Shown here: positions 1 through 7,255 of the stretch, piece after piece
Numbering within the stretch: position 1 is the first letter of the stretch
Layout: the number at the start of each line of letters is the position of its first letter
NCBI GenBank assembly: GCA_937901435.1
Contig: CALGTJ010000145.1
Coordinates: 1 to 15,843, forward strand
DNA length: 15,843 nucleotides
Direction: 5' to 3'
DNA from: an uncultured Rhodobacter sp.
Lineage (GTDB): Bacteria > Pseudomonadota > Alphaproteobacteria > Rhodobacterales > Rhodobacteraceae
Notes under the pieces: generated by a model
The model's input: only the letters and a program-made list of their open reading frames with translations
Databases searched by the model: none
What the model was told of the DNA's origin: nothing
Position numbers and translations under genes: made by a program

Positions 1-470
1 ATCACTCCGGGGCTTACTGCGTTCATAAATCCGCGCTCGACGCCGTGTTTGGCCATGGCCGACTTGAGGTTGATGATATCCTTCTCAAGCTCGCCCTGTC
101 CTTTGGACTTCACTTCACCGACGCACATGGGTCGTGCGTATTGCGGCGTGCCACCGTCATTCGCAAGGCGTTGCAAAAAGCCGGGGAACATCTTGAGATC
201 CGCAGGCGCGTTGCGCGGACTATCGCCGCCAAATCCGGTGTAGCGATCTTTTACGTAGGTCGCGTATGAAATTTTGGAAGTCTCGCCATCAGAGACGATA
301 TCAATGCCTGCCTCCACCTGTTTGCGCACGGTTTCGGAAACAGCGGCAGTCATACAGGTGTCAAATTCGGCCTGATCAAAGGGCTGTTCATTTTCGCGGG
401 CAAATATGAAATCCACCACGTCTTGCGCGCGCGGTAAGGAGCCTACATGGGTTGTTTTAACTCGGTTCAT
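1..470 (-). CDS. MetE-like (cobalamin-independent methionine synthase II family) protein, partial
   Basis: The gene starts with ATG at 470 and runs off the left edge, so only the first 156 residues are visible. I translated it by hand, and it is open throughout. The N-terminus carries the motif T-H-V-G-S-L-P-R (residues 7-14), typical of the UROD/MetE TIM-barrel superfamily, and a D-G-E motif at residues 61-63, where these enzymes bind substrate. Zinc ligands would lie in the missing C-terminal part. Standalone MetE-like proteins of this kind lack the N-terminal half of true MetE, and their methyl donors and acceptors are usually unknown. A strong GGGAGGGG ribosome-binding site precedes the start. 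Only 18 bp separate it from the bicupin stop, so the two are probably co-transcribed. The family call is fairly secure. The reaction is not known, and a role in moving a methyl group from the imported substrate would be speculation. Confidence 0.8.
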   Translation of the reverse strand, partial: MNRVKTTHVGSLPRAQDVVDFIFARENEQPFDQAEFDTCMTAAVSETVRKQVEAGIDIVSDGETSKISYATYVKDRYTGFGGDSPRNAPADLKMFPGFLQRLANDGGTPQYARPMCVGEVKSKGQGELEKDIINLKSAMAKHGVERGFMNAVSPGV

Positions 471-488
471 TTGGGCCCCTCCCAGAGC

Positions 489-1451
489 TTAGTTACTAGT
501 CTTGGTCAATCCAGCTGGATCATTTGTGGTACGGACTCGGTAAAGGCTTGCCTCACCGGTCATTGAAGTAGAGATCGCGTGAACCTCGCCAGGATTAATT
601 AGACACGTATCGCCCGGGTTGAGGACCGTTTCACTGTCCTGAAAACGTAGTCTCCAGTGCCCGCGCATTGGCATCAGAACCGTCGGTTTGTTATGACTAT
701 GCATCTCGTCAGAAATCGAGTTGCGGGACAAGAAATCAACTTCAAAACCGGGCTTGTCCTTTAGCAATCCATTCCCGCTAATAACCTGAACTGGCTGGGC
801 ATCGGACAGCGCCATCATGTCCCAATACCGGGCAACGTGATTTGGCAGAACATCTGCTGTTGTCGGTTCTGCGCGTTTGGCAAGTTCCTCTTCCGACATC
901 ACCTGCATTGGGTGGACATTATGGGGCAAGGTGTCACCCTTTTTTCTGTCATAGAGCACGCCGTTTTCACCCAAGATCAACCCATGATCCGCAGCGTCTT
1001 CAATCACTTGTGGCGCCCAATGGACACCGCCACCAGCGTCGTTGCCACCAAGAACAGCCATAATCATACCGTAGTCCGTGCCGATGTTTTCGAAGCCGCG
1101 AAAAATACCAGTGGGAATATTGAAGATATCGCCTTCTTCGAGCGTCACTTCGCCCGCAGTTCCCCAACGACCCCAGAAGAAACGCCATTTACCACTTAGC
1201 ACAAAGAACACTTCGGCTGTGTTATGGTCGTGCAGCGAATTACGCACGCGTGGCGGCTGACCAGCTGCGCCAATGTTAAACCCGATCTGCTCAGTAATAT
1301 GCACGTGTTGATCTGGGCTTTCGGAAACGCCACCACCAATGATGGTAAAGTTCTCTTTTTGATCCGATCCCGGGGTGTGGGCGTCGATGAATGCGGTTTT
1401 GCAGGGTTTCAACTCGCCGTAGCGAACAATGCGGTCTTGGATATTGGTCAT
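489..1451 (-). CDS. Bicupin (two-cupin-domain) protein
   Basis: This is a 320-residue protein with two cupin domains. The first (about residues 60-135) has H74, H76 and E80 in the order expected for a cupin metal site, then a G-D-I-F-N-I-P strand at 107-113. No late histidine is obvious in that domain. The second (about 235-310) has H251, H253 and H291, with T257 where a glutamate ligand would normally sit. The bicupin architecture resembles gentisate 1,2-dioxygenase and other bicupin dioxygenases or isomerases, but the sequence does not identify the substrate. The ATG at 1451 has a good GGAGAAG ribosome-binding site. A 154-bp gap separates it from the upstream NTF2-like gene, the longest gap inside the leftward array, and this gap holds a possible promoter. 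The MetE-like gene follows immediately. The call as a bicupin is firm, but the catalytic role is unknown. Confidence 0.85.
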   Translation of the reverse strand: MTNIQDRIVRYGELKPCKTAFIDAHTPGSDQKENFTIIGGGVSESPDQHVHITEQIGFNIGAAGQPPRVRNSLHDHNTAEVFFVLSGKWRFFWGRWGTAGEVTLEEGDIFNIPTGIFRGFENIGTDYGMIMAVLGGNDAGGGVHWAPQVIEDAADHGLILGENGVLYDRKKGDTLPHNVHPMQVMSEEELAKRAEPTTADVLPNHVARYWDMMALSDAQPVQVISGNGLLKDKPGFEVDFLSRNSISDEMHSHNKPTVLMPMRGHWRLRFQDSETVLNPGDTCLINPGEVHAISTSMTGEASLYRVRTTNDPAGLTKTSN

Positions 1452-1605
1452 TTTACTTCTCCAGTAATTTTAGTCGGGTACTTATCAAACCCAATTAATC
1501 GGAGGCTGCTTAATTATAGTCTGCGCCCGCGTCGATGCAGGGTAAGTGCTGCACCTATGCGTTGCATGAGAAAACCTCAGTAGGAGCGTGTATGCTATCA
1601 TTTGT
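1452..1605 (-). promoter_or_regulatory. Intergenic gap with possible promoter for bicupin/MetE-like pair
   Basis: This 154-bp noncoding gap lies between the NTF2-like stop and the bicupin start. On the minus strand a perfect TATAAT hexamer lies at 1518-1513, about 60 bp before the bicupin ATG, in an AT-rich stretch. At the right distance upstream there is only a poor -35 match (CCTGCA or CTGCAT around 1541-1535). I found no copy of the LacI-type operator seen at 14210 and 14265, and no convincing terminator. An internal promoter that lets the last two genes be expressed apart from the long operon is plausible but not proven. Confidence 0.35.
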
Positions 1606-2574
1606 TTATCCTGTCTGCATCAAGATTTGCTTCCAAATCGCAACATGGTCAAACAACGTCCATTCACGACGTAAGCCCCTTAGGCCAAATTCCGCATGGG
1701 TAAATCCCATTACATACACGTCAGCACCAGTGGGTTGGCCAAACATGCCCCAGCCGTCATGTTTGCCGTACAGGCTCCAGCGAATAGCAGCGCGTGGGGA
1801 TAACATCGGATCTTCGCGTCCAATTTGATGCTCGATCTTGAACTCAGCGTTAGGGAACGATGCCCGCAGCCCCATCCACAGCTTTTCTGTATCCGCCCAA
1901 GAATGCACGGTAGTTGAGGCGGGATGCTCAGTCTGCACAGCACGGTCATATTCTGCTCTTATAACAGCAAAATCCTTATCCATCATTCTAGTCAGGATGT
2001 CAGACATGCGTACACCCCATTCATTGTTATTTCCGCGCCCTTTATAAGGGCCATCAACATCAATTGCAGGACAAAACGGTTTGACACAATGCTCCGGACC
2101 ACCTTCACGGGCAATCACCTGGCGAGCAAACTTTTTGGGTTTCATACCAAGTTGTTTAACCAACCCTCCAACATCACGGATTAGCCATTCGTCGTTAATC
2201 TGATCGTTGATGGCAGCACAATCAGCAATCGCACGAATTACGAACCTTTTGCCTGTGGCTGGGCCAAAAAACCCTCCGCCAGTGTGCGTGCCCATAGTTA
2301 GTATCCGATGAGACGACAAGAACCCCTCATCTTCGTTGCCCGACCAGATCACATCTTCACCGGTCAGCTCACGATCCGGAAATTCTGCCAGTGTCGCCAT
2401 GGTACCATTTATTGTATTTTGATTGCCGATCGATACACCTTCAGGAAAACGCATGGGAATGTCTTTCGAATACCGATGGTTTAACGTAGCTATACCACGA
2501 TCTTCCCAAATTTCCTGCGTGATACCGAGAATATAGTCAGGGAAATCTTTCCACCTGTTTGAGAAGCCTTTCAT
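1606..2574 (-). CDS. NTF2/SnoaL-like two-domain protein
   Basis: This is a 322-residue protein made of two NTF2-fold domains. The first (about 10-145) ends with a block around residues 104-143 (G-P-A-T-G-K-R, then an acidic stretch and W-L-I-R-D...QLG). That block aligns by eye with the C-terminal block of the single-domain SnoaL-like protein at 7255-6728. The second domain (about 195-318) has a similar but diverged ending, with P-T-G-A-D at 281-285 and a W-T-L-F-D stretch at 305-309. A GTG at 2583 is also in frame. I prefer the ATG at 2574, because it forms an ATGA overlap with the LacI-type stop and has an AAGGGTGG ribosome-binding site at good spacing. Family members act as cyclases, isomerases, hydrolases or non-catalytic binding proteins. 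No specific reaction can be assigned. It is the most diverged of the five relatives here. Confidence 0.75.
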   Translation of the reverse strand: MKGFSNRWKDFPDYILGITQEIWEDRGIATLNHRYSKDIPMRFPEGVSIGNQNTINGTMATLAEFPDRELTGEDVIWSGNEDEGFLSSHRILTMGTHTGGGFFGPATGKRFVIRAIADCAAINDQINDEWLIRDVGGLVKQLGMKPKKFARQVIAREGGPEHCVKPFCPAIDVDGPYKGRGNNNEWGVRMSDILTRMMDKDFAVIRAEYDRAVQTEHPASTTVHSWADTEKLWMGLRASFPNAEFKIEHQIGREDPMLSPRAAIRWSLYGKHDGWGMFGQPTGADVYVMGFTHAEFGLRGLRREWTLFDHVAIWKQILMQTG

Positions 2575-3590
2575 GTAGTCCACCCTTCTGGAATTTTTGC
2601 AGAACCGCGTAGAATGAGCGGGCCATCAATTGCTATACGGCGTGTTTCACCAGTGTTATTTTCAATCTGATCGAGCAAAATTTCGACCGTGTTTGCGACC
2701 ATACGATTGGCAGGCTGGCGTACGGTGGTCAGGGCATAAGCAGGCCATCCCGCCGCAGGCACATCATCATACCCGACGACTGAGACATCTTCGGGCACCT
2801 TTAGCCCAAGTTCAAAACGCAACGTGTCGAGAACAGCCAATGCCATATGGTCATTGGCGACAAAAACTGCCTCAGGTGCATCATGGGCAAACATTTTGCG
2901 CGCAGCATCTGCAGCTTTCTCCAATGTAAAGTCACCTTCTGCACGGGAATGAAGGACGACGCCCGCTTCAGCTAATACAGATATGAAACCAGCTTCGCGA
3001 TCGCGCTGTGTCGACGCACCATGCCAACCTGCAATATGCCCAATTTTTTGGTGCCCAGCAGCGAGCAAAAATTTGGCGGCCTTACGCCCACCAGCATAGT
3101 TGTCTGATGTCACAGCAGACATGTTCGGGTCGTCTTGGCTGCGGTTGAACAGAACCATCGGCACGCCAGCCGCGCGGCAACGTTCAGACAGATCGCTCGA
3201 CATCGCGACAGAGGCAGCAATAATACCATCGACTTGGTAATCAAGAATTTCCTCGACGACCGCGTCGATATTCCCAGCAGTTTGCTCAGCCATGAAAATT
3301 AGCACGTGATAGCCGCGCTTCTGCAACTCATTCGATAGTTTTTCAAGTGCTTCGGGATAGAATTGGTTTTCAAGATAGGCCACCACCAAACCGATAATCC
3401 GGCTTTTACCAGATACCATCGCACGCGCGAGAACATTTGGGCGATAACCCAGGTCAGCCGCTGCCTTGCGTACCTTTTCGACAGTTTTCTTGGATGCAGA
3501 CGCGCCGGGCGTAAAGGTACGTGACACAGCAGACTGGCTAACGCCTGCGCGCTCGGCAACCTCTTGGGATGTGACGCGGTTTTTGCTCAT
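2571..3590 (-). CDS. LacI-family transcriptional repressor
   Basis: This is a 339-residue regulator. Residues 6-26 form the LacI-type helix-turn-helix (S-Q-E-V-A-E-R-A-G-V-S, then A-V-S-R-T-F), and the hinge region lies near residues 50-57 (R-P-N-V-L-A-R-A). The remainder is a periplasmic-binding-protein-like effector domain. An in-frame TTG lies at 3602, but the ATG at 3590 gives an ATGA overlap with the SDR stop and places the helix-turn-helix at the usual distance from the N-terminus, so I chose it. The gene sits in the middle of the leftward operon, between enzyme genes. It is therefore probably autoregulated, acting on the two operator-like palindromes at 14210-14227 and 14265-14282. The inducer is presumably the imported compound or a pathway intermediate. 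The family call is firm; the link to those sites is inferred. Confidence 0.95.
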   Translation of the reverse strand: MSKNRVTSQEVAERAGVSQSAVSRTFTPGASASKKTVEKVRKAAADLGYRPNVLARAMVSGKSRIIGLVVAYLENQFYPEALEKLSNELQKRGYHVLIFMAEQTAGNIDAVVEEILDYQVDGIIAASVAMSSDLSERCRAAGVPMVLFNRSQDDPNMSAVTSDNYAGGRKAAKFLLAAGHQKIGHIAGWHGASTQRDREAGFISVLAEAGVVLHSRAEGDFTLEKAADAARKMFAHDAPEAVFVANDHMALAVLDTLRFELGLKVPEDVSVVGYDDVPAAGWPAYALTTVRQPANRMVANTVEILLDQIENNTGETRRIAIDGPLILRGSAKIPEGWTT

Positions 3591-4351
3591 TCGGCTGTCC
3601 AACCTCCATCAACCAGTAACGACGTTCCGGTGACCATTGCAGAGGCTTCGGACGCCAGAAACACAACGCCGCCCATAATGTCTTCGACTTTGCCTGGGCG
3701 TCCAAGTTTAATTTTATCTTCGATCCACGCACGTTTTTCAGGGTCTGCGAAGGTTGGGCGGGTCAGATCGGTCAAGATGAACGTTGGGCTGATTGTATTG
3801 ATGCGAATGCCCGCCTTACCCCATTCAATTGCCATGGATTTGGTAAATCCCTCAACCGCGTGTTTTGTTGCACAATAAACGGCGCGATCTATGCCGCCCA
3901 CATGCGCCATTTGGGAGGAAATGTTGATTAAGCTTCCGGGTTTTCCCGCGGCTACCAATCCGTTGGCGACGGCTTGCGTTAGGAAATAGGCCCCTTTGAC
4001 ATTCACATCAGACACAGTGTCGAAATCGTCTTCTGTTGTATCTAAAGCCGGGCTGTGACGGGCTAAGCCCGCCGAGTTTACGAGAATATCAAACGGGCCA
4101 TGTGACGCCACAGAAGCCCGCGTGCCAGCGATATCAGAAACATCAAGAGGCAAGGCGTCAGCTTTCATGCCGGCCGCGTTCATTTTATCGACGAGCGTGT
4201 TTAGAGCGTCAACCCGGCGTGCGGCAAGCGTGACTTTTGCACCCGCTTCACCCAGCGCAACAGCACAGGCTAATCCAATGCCAGAACTAGCACCGGCGAC
4301 TAAAGCGCGTTTTTGATCCAAGCGAAACGAAGGTGTTTTGGGCAAAGTCAT
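3587..4351 (-). CDS. Short-chain dehydrogenase/reductase (SDR)
   Basis: This is a 254-residue classical SDR that oxidises or reduces an alcohol/carbonyl pair with NAD(P). The nucleotide-binding motif G-A-S-S-G-I-G is at residues 20-26, the N-S-A-G motif at 92-95, the catalytic serine in N-I-S-S-Q at 143-147, and the Y-x-x-x-K pair at Y159 and K163. The C-terminus has the common V-D-G-G-W ending. The A-A-R-R stretch after the second beta strand (43-46) leaves NAD versus NADP open. The ATG at 4351 shares one base with the stop of the preceding SnoaL-like gene (TGATG). The stop overlaps the LacI-type start. It is one of three unrelated dehydrogenases in this operon, which suggests successive oxidations of a polyhydroxylated substrate. 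The specific substrate cannot be read. Confidence 0.93.
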   Translation of the reverse strand: MTLPKTPSFRLDQKRALVAGASSGIGLACAVALGEAGAKVTLAARRVDALNTLVDKMNAAGMKADALPLDVSDIAGTRASVASHGPFDILVNSAGLARHSPALDTTEDDFDTVSDVNVKGAYFLTQAVANGLVAAGKPGSLINISSQMAHVGGIDRAVYCATKHAVEGFTKSMAIEWGKAGIRINTISPTFILTDLTRPTFADPEKRAWIEDKIKLGRPGKVEDIMGGVVFLASEASAMVTGTSLLVDGGWTAE

Positions 4352-5403
4352 CAGTTAGCTCCAATTGGCAAAGAAAGTGCGCCTGACACGCGCGCTTTGT
4401 TGAATTCACACAATCGGGCAAACACATCAACGCCCAGCTGTGCATAGATGTCTAACAGATCGACCAACACCCAATTTTCACGGATGAGTGCCCCTTCGAC
4501 ACGCCAAAAATCAAGGCTACGCATCGTGATTTTCTGCCCGGATGGGGCGATGCCCAACCACCCGTCACCGGTGACTGTCATCTGCATGTTTGGCCAACCC
4601 GTCGCGGCGACGTAGGCGCCATCGCCATAGAAGTGACAATTGAGTGTTCCGGTTGTGCCACCGCGTCGATCCGGCAGTGCATTCAGGAATGGGATTTGGT
4701 GCCAATTGCGAAACCCGGCAACTCCGCGTGCAGTACCGATACCCGCAGGGCCGTACCAATTCATGCGCGGATCCCAGTATTTCTCTGCATGCATGATCTC
4801 GGGGCCACCCTCGGCCGGATGTCGAGAAAGATTGGTTAACATCCCGATTACGGTTTCTAGGCTTTGTGCGCTTTGAGTTGCAGTGCGCGCCTCAAAAAAC
4901 AGTCCATCTTGGCTTGCAGGTCCGGAGATATACATCTCACGCCCAAGGCTCGGCACCATAGGCCAAGCACCGGCTTGCATCATAAGTTCAGGAATATCCC
5001 AGATCGCTTGCATCTCCACAACACGACTGTCTTCGACACGATAGAATTCGTGAAACCGCATATGCGCAAAATGGCCCGTTTGCGGAATATCAAGGAAAGG
5101 CCACGTGAAAATGCCAACGTAATGCCCCGCACAACCGATCCAGTCGTGCCCGTCGGCATCCGTGCCTGCACTGACGATCCAGTCGCGGCGCTCTAGATCG
5201 GGCAAGGCGTTAAACAATGGCGCATAGGCGACATCATATAGCTCCTGTCGTCCTGACAGATCACCAAACGGATGGCACAGGTGCACAGTTGCATCTGCTG
5301 CCATGACCCTGCCCAGTGCCGATTGCACTGAGGCGGGGTCAAAGTTTGCCATTGCCGTTAGCAGCGGCGCAATCAGCGCCCTGAGTCTGTCAGGATCGCT
5401 CAT
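4351..5403 (-). CDS. Two-domain SnoaL-like (polyketide cyclase-like) protein
   Basis: This is a 350-residue protein with two SnoaL/NTF2-fold domains (about 1-150 and 175-335). Three blocks are shared with the proteins at 9788-8769 and 14306-15346. They are G-P-A-S-Q-D-G at 161-167, W-Y-G-P-A-G-I-G at 216-223, and a C-terminal block at 282-331 (W-L-G-I-A-P-S-G, then R-E-N-W and D-L-L-D-I-Y-A-Q-L-G). No signal peptide or membrane segment is seen. SnoaL-fold enzymes use acidic and histidine residues in a conical pocket for aldol, epimerisation, elimination or hydrolysis chemistry. Which applies here is unknown. The ATG at 5403 shares one base with the HpsN-like stop (TAATG), and the stop shares one base with the SDR start, so the three are translationally coupled. 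The family call is good; the function is not assigned. Confidence 0.85.
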   Translation of the reverse strand: MSDPDRLRALIAPLLTAMANFDPASVQSALGRVMAADATVHLCHPFGDLSGRQELYDVAYAPLFNALPDLERRDWIVSAGTDADGHDWIGCAGHYVGIFTWPFLDIPQTGHFAHMRFHEFYRVEDSRVVEMQAIWDIPELMMQAGAWPMVPSLGREMYISGPASQDGLFFEARTATQSAQSLETVIGMLTNLSRHPAEGGPEIMHAEKYWDPRMNWYGPAGIGTARGVAGFRNWHQIPFLNALPDRRGGTTGTLNCHFYGDGAYVAATGWPNMQMTVTGDGWLGIAPSGQKITMRSLDFWRVEGALIRENWVLVDLLDIYAQLGVDVFARLCEFNKARVSGALSLPIGAN

Positions 5404-6713
5404 TACTCAGCGGCCTCGCCGTAAGGGACGTTTTGCCGACCGTAGCGACGCACCCGCATATTGCATTGCTCTGCATGGCCAACAAAGCCTTCCAGCAGAC
5501 AAAGACGTGACCCATAGGCCCCGATCTTCGCGGCCGCTTCGTCCGTGGTAATTTTCTGATAGCTGTGTGTCTTCAAGTACTTACCAACCCAAAGACCGCC
5601 CGTATAACGGCCTGCTTTTTTCGTCGGCAATGTGTGGTTGGTACCGATCACCTTGTCCCCATTAGAGACGTTCGTTCGTGGCCCAAGAAACAGCGCGCCA
5701 TAGCAAGTCATGTTCTCTAGGAACCAATCATCTCGGTCTGTCATAACTTGAACGTGCTCGGAAGCGATTTCATCTGCGACTCCAAGCATCTCATCATAGG
5801 TGTCACATAGGATCACTTCGCCGTAGTCAGCCCAACTAACCCCTGCAGTCCCCGCTGTAGGGAGAATTTCGAGGATACGATCAATCTCTGAGAGGGTCCC
5901 TTCTGCCAGCGCGCGTGAATTGGTCACCAGAACTGCAGGTGAATTGTAACCATGTTCGGCCTGACCAAGGAGGTCGGTCGCACACATTTCAGCGTCAACG
6001 GTTTCATCCGCAATCACCATCGTTTCGGTTGGACCCGCAAACAGATCGATACCGACACGCCCAAACAACTGACGCTTGGCTTCTGCCACAAACGCATTCC
6101 CAGGCCCGACAAGCAGGTGAACAGGGTCAATCGTTTCAGTACCAATCGCCATTGCTCCAACGGCCTGAATGCCGCCGAGTACATAAATTTCATGCGCACC
6201 ACCAAGGTGCATTGCGGCAATCACAGCTGGGTTCGGCTCGCCATTAAATGGTGGAGTGCAGGCGATAATGCGCGGTACACCCGCAACTTTGGCAGTTGCA
6301 ACCGACATATGCGCTGAGGCCACCATCGGAAATTTACCCCCGGGCACATAGCAGCCGACAGATTGTACTGGAATATTCTTATGACCGAGGATCACGCCGG
6401 GCATGGTTTCCACTTCGATATCAAGCATGCTGTCGCGCTGTGCTTGCGCAAAGTTGACGACCTGTGCTTGGGCGAACTTGATGTCCTCAAGGTCGCGTGG
6501 ACTGACCTTGGCGATTAGTGCATCGATTTCGTCTTGACCAAGGCGATAGCTGTCCCGATCATACCCATCGAATTTGTTGGCCAATTCGCGCACCGCAACA
6601 TCGCCGCGCTGTTCGATGTCTTTGAGCGTGGCTGCGACCACGGTTGCGGTTTTGGCGTCGTCTTCAGCGCGATCGGCTTCGGGTTTTCCGTGTTTGAGGT
6701 GGGTTATTGCCAT
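5403..6713 (-). CDS. HpsN-like histidinol dehydrogenase family protein (zinc, NAD-dependent)
   Basis: This is a 436-residue member of the histidinol dehydrogenase family, most like sulfopropanediol 3-dehydrogenase (HpsN), which oxidises a primary alcohol to the acid with NAD in two steps. The zinc-site residues of the family are present: Q251 and H254 (G-Q-A-E-H-G-Y), D353 (in [10 protein letters not shown]) and H413. The catalytic E319-H320 pair is also kept (S-E-H-V-Q). A biosynthetic HisD is unlikely, because no other his genes are near and the locus is a transporter-linked catabolic one. The usual HpsN partners and sulfite-releasing enzymes are absent from the window, so the substrate need not be a sulfonate. 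The ATG at 6713 has a GAGG ribosome-binding site and follows the preceding stop by 14 bp. The family call is very secure; the substrate is unknown. Confidence 0.92.
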   Translation of the reverse strand: MAITHLKHGKPEADRAEDDAKTATVVAATLKDIEQRGDVAVRELANKFDGYDRDSYRLGQDEIDALIAKVSPRDLEDIKFAQAQVVNFAQAQRDSMLDIEVETMPGVILGHKNIPVQSVGCYVPGGKFPMVASAHMSVATAKVAGVPRIIACTPPFNGEPNPAVIAAMHLGGAHEIYVLGGIQAVGAMAIGTETIDPVHLLVGPGNAFVAEAKRQLFGRVGIDLFAGPTETMVIADETVDAEMCATDLLGQAEHGYNSPAVLVTNSRALAEGTLSEIDRILEILPTAGTAGVSWADYGEVILCDTYDEMLGVADEIASEHVQVMTDRDDWFLENMTCYGALFLGPRTNVSNGDKVIGTNHTLPTKKAGRYTGGLWVGKYLKTHSYQKITTDEAAAKIGAYGSRLCLLEGFVGHAEQCNMRVRRYGRQNVPYGEAAE

Positions 6714-6727
6714 TGTGTTATCCTCGC

Positions 6728-7255
6728 TTATTCAGGTGTTGGGGCAGTGCAGTCGCCGCGGTCATAGGCTTCCCAGCCTTCACCGTTGAACAAGTCCATA
6801 CCCAGTTGTGCTGCGACATGGGCGAAATCAACATTTACCCAGTTGTCGACGATCTTGCCATCGACCACTTTCCAGAAATCCATATAGCGGATTTCGATCC
6901 GCTTGCCGGTGGCTTTTATGCCGAGAAACTCACCGGAATGCGTTGCCTCTTGTCGGCCAAAGGCAGCGGCCCATTCGCCCATATAAAGACGTGCTTCGTC
7001 GATGCAGACTTTATCTGAGAATGCCGCCTGAAACGGGCGTTGCCAGTTGTCTTGAAACTCTCGCAGGCCGGTTTTTTGACCACAGCCCTGATTGCCCATC
7101 CAACGAAAGTTCTCTGAGAAAAATTCGCCAATATCGCCAATGCGGTGGTCATTCAGGCCATCAACCATGCCTTCGATAACAGCTCGGGTATCGTCCGTTT
7201 TGGACATATCGGTGTCGCGGGTTAGTACTGCTTGTTCAGGGCGTGATCCCTTCAT
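6728..7255 (-). CDS. Single-domain SnoaL-like protein
   Basis: This is a 175-residue protein with one SnoaL/NTF2-fold domain. It matches, by eye, the second (C-terminal) domain of the two-domain relatives in this locus. [10 protein letters not shown] (50-59) lines up with their W-[YW]-G-P-x-G-x-G block and is followed by a similar aromatic and Pro-Phe pattern. G-I-K-A-T-G-K-R at 112-119 and D-G-K-I-V-D-N-W at 132-139 line up with their final block, ending Q-L-G-M-D-L-F. Proline and glycine of the shared block are replaced, with C58 nearby, so the pocket may differ. The ATG at 7255 overlaps the GMC stop as ATGA and has a GAGG ribosome-binding site. An internal ATG at 7207 lacks one. It is probably cytoplasmic. 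The reaction is unknown, and it could also pair with a two-domain relative as a partner subunit. Confidence 0.85.
   Translation of the reverse strand: MKGSRPEQAVLTRDTDMSKTDDTRAVIEGMVDGLNDHRIGDIGEFFSENFRWMGNQGCGQKTGLREFQDNWQRPFQAAFSDKVCIDEARLYMGEWAAAFGRQEATHSGEFLGIKATGKRIEIRYMDFWKVVDGKIVDNWVNVDFAHVAAQLGMDLFNGEGWEAYDRGDCTAPTPE

Noticed and set aside
837..1199. Rightward open frames inside the bicupin and other leftward genes (many across the window)
   Set aside because: They are antisense or shifted-frame shadows of well-supported genes, without ribosome-binding sites or recognisable protein motifs.
1556..1572. TGCGTTGCA palindrome-like sequence as a third LacI-type operator
   Set aside because: The arms are spaced too closely and the outer TTT/AAA bases are missing compared with the two sites at 14210 and 14265.
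3591..3602. TTG start for the LacI-type regulator
   Set aside because: The ATG at 3590 forms the ATGA coupling used elsewhere in this operon and puts the helix-turn-helix at the normal position.
5403..6713. Biosynthetic histidinol dehydrogenase (hisD) or confident hpsN naming
   Set aside because: There are no histidine-biosynthesis neighbours and no sulfonate-pathway neighbours. The family is clear but the substrate is not, so no gene symbol is given.
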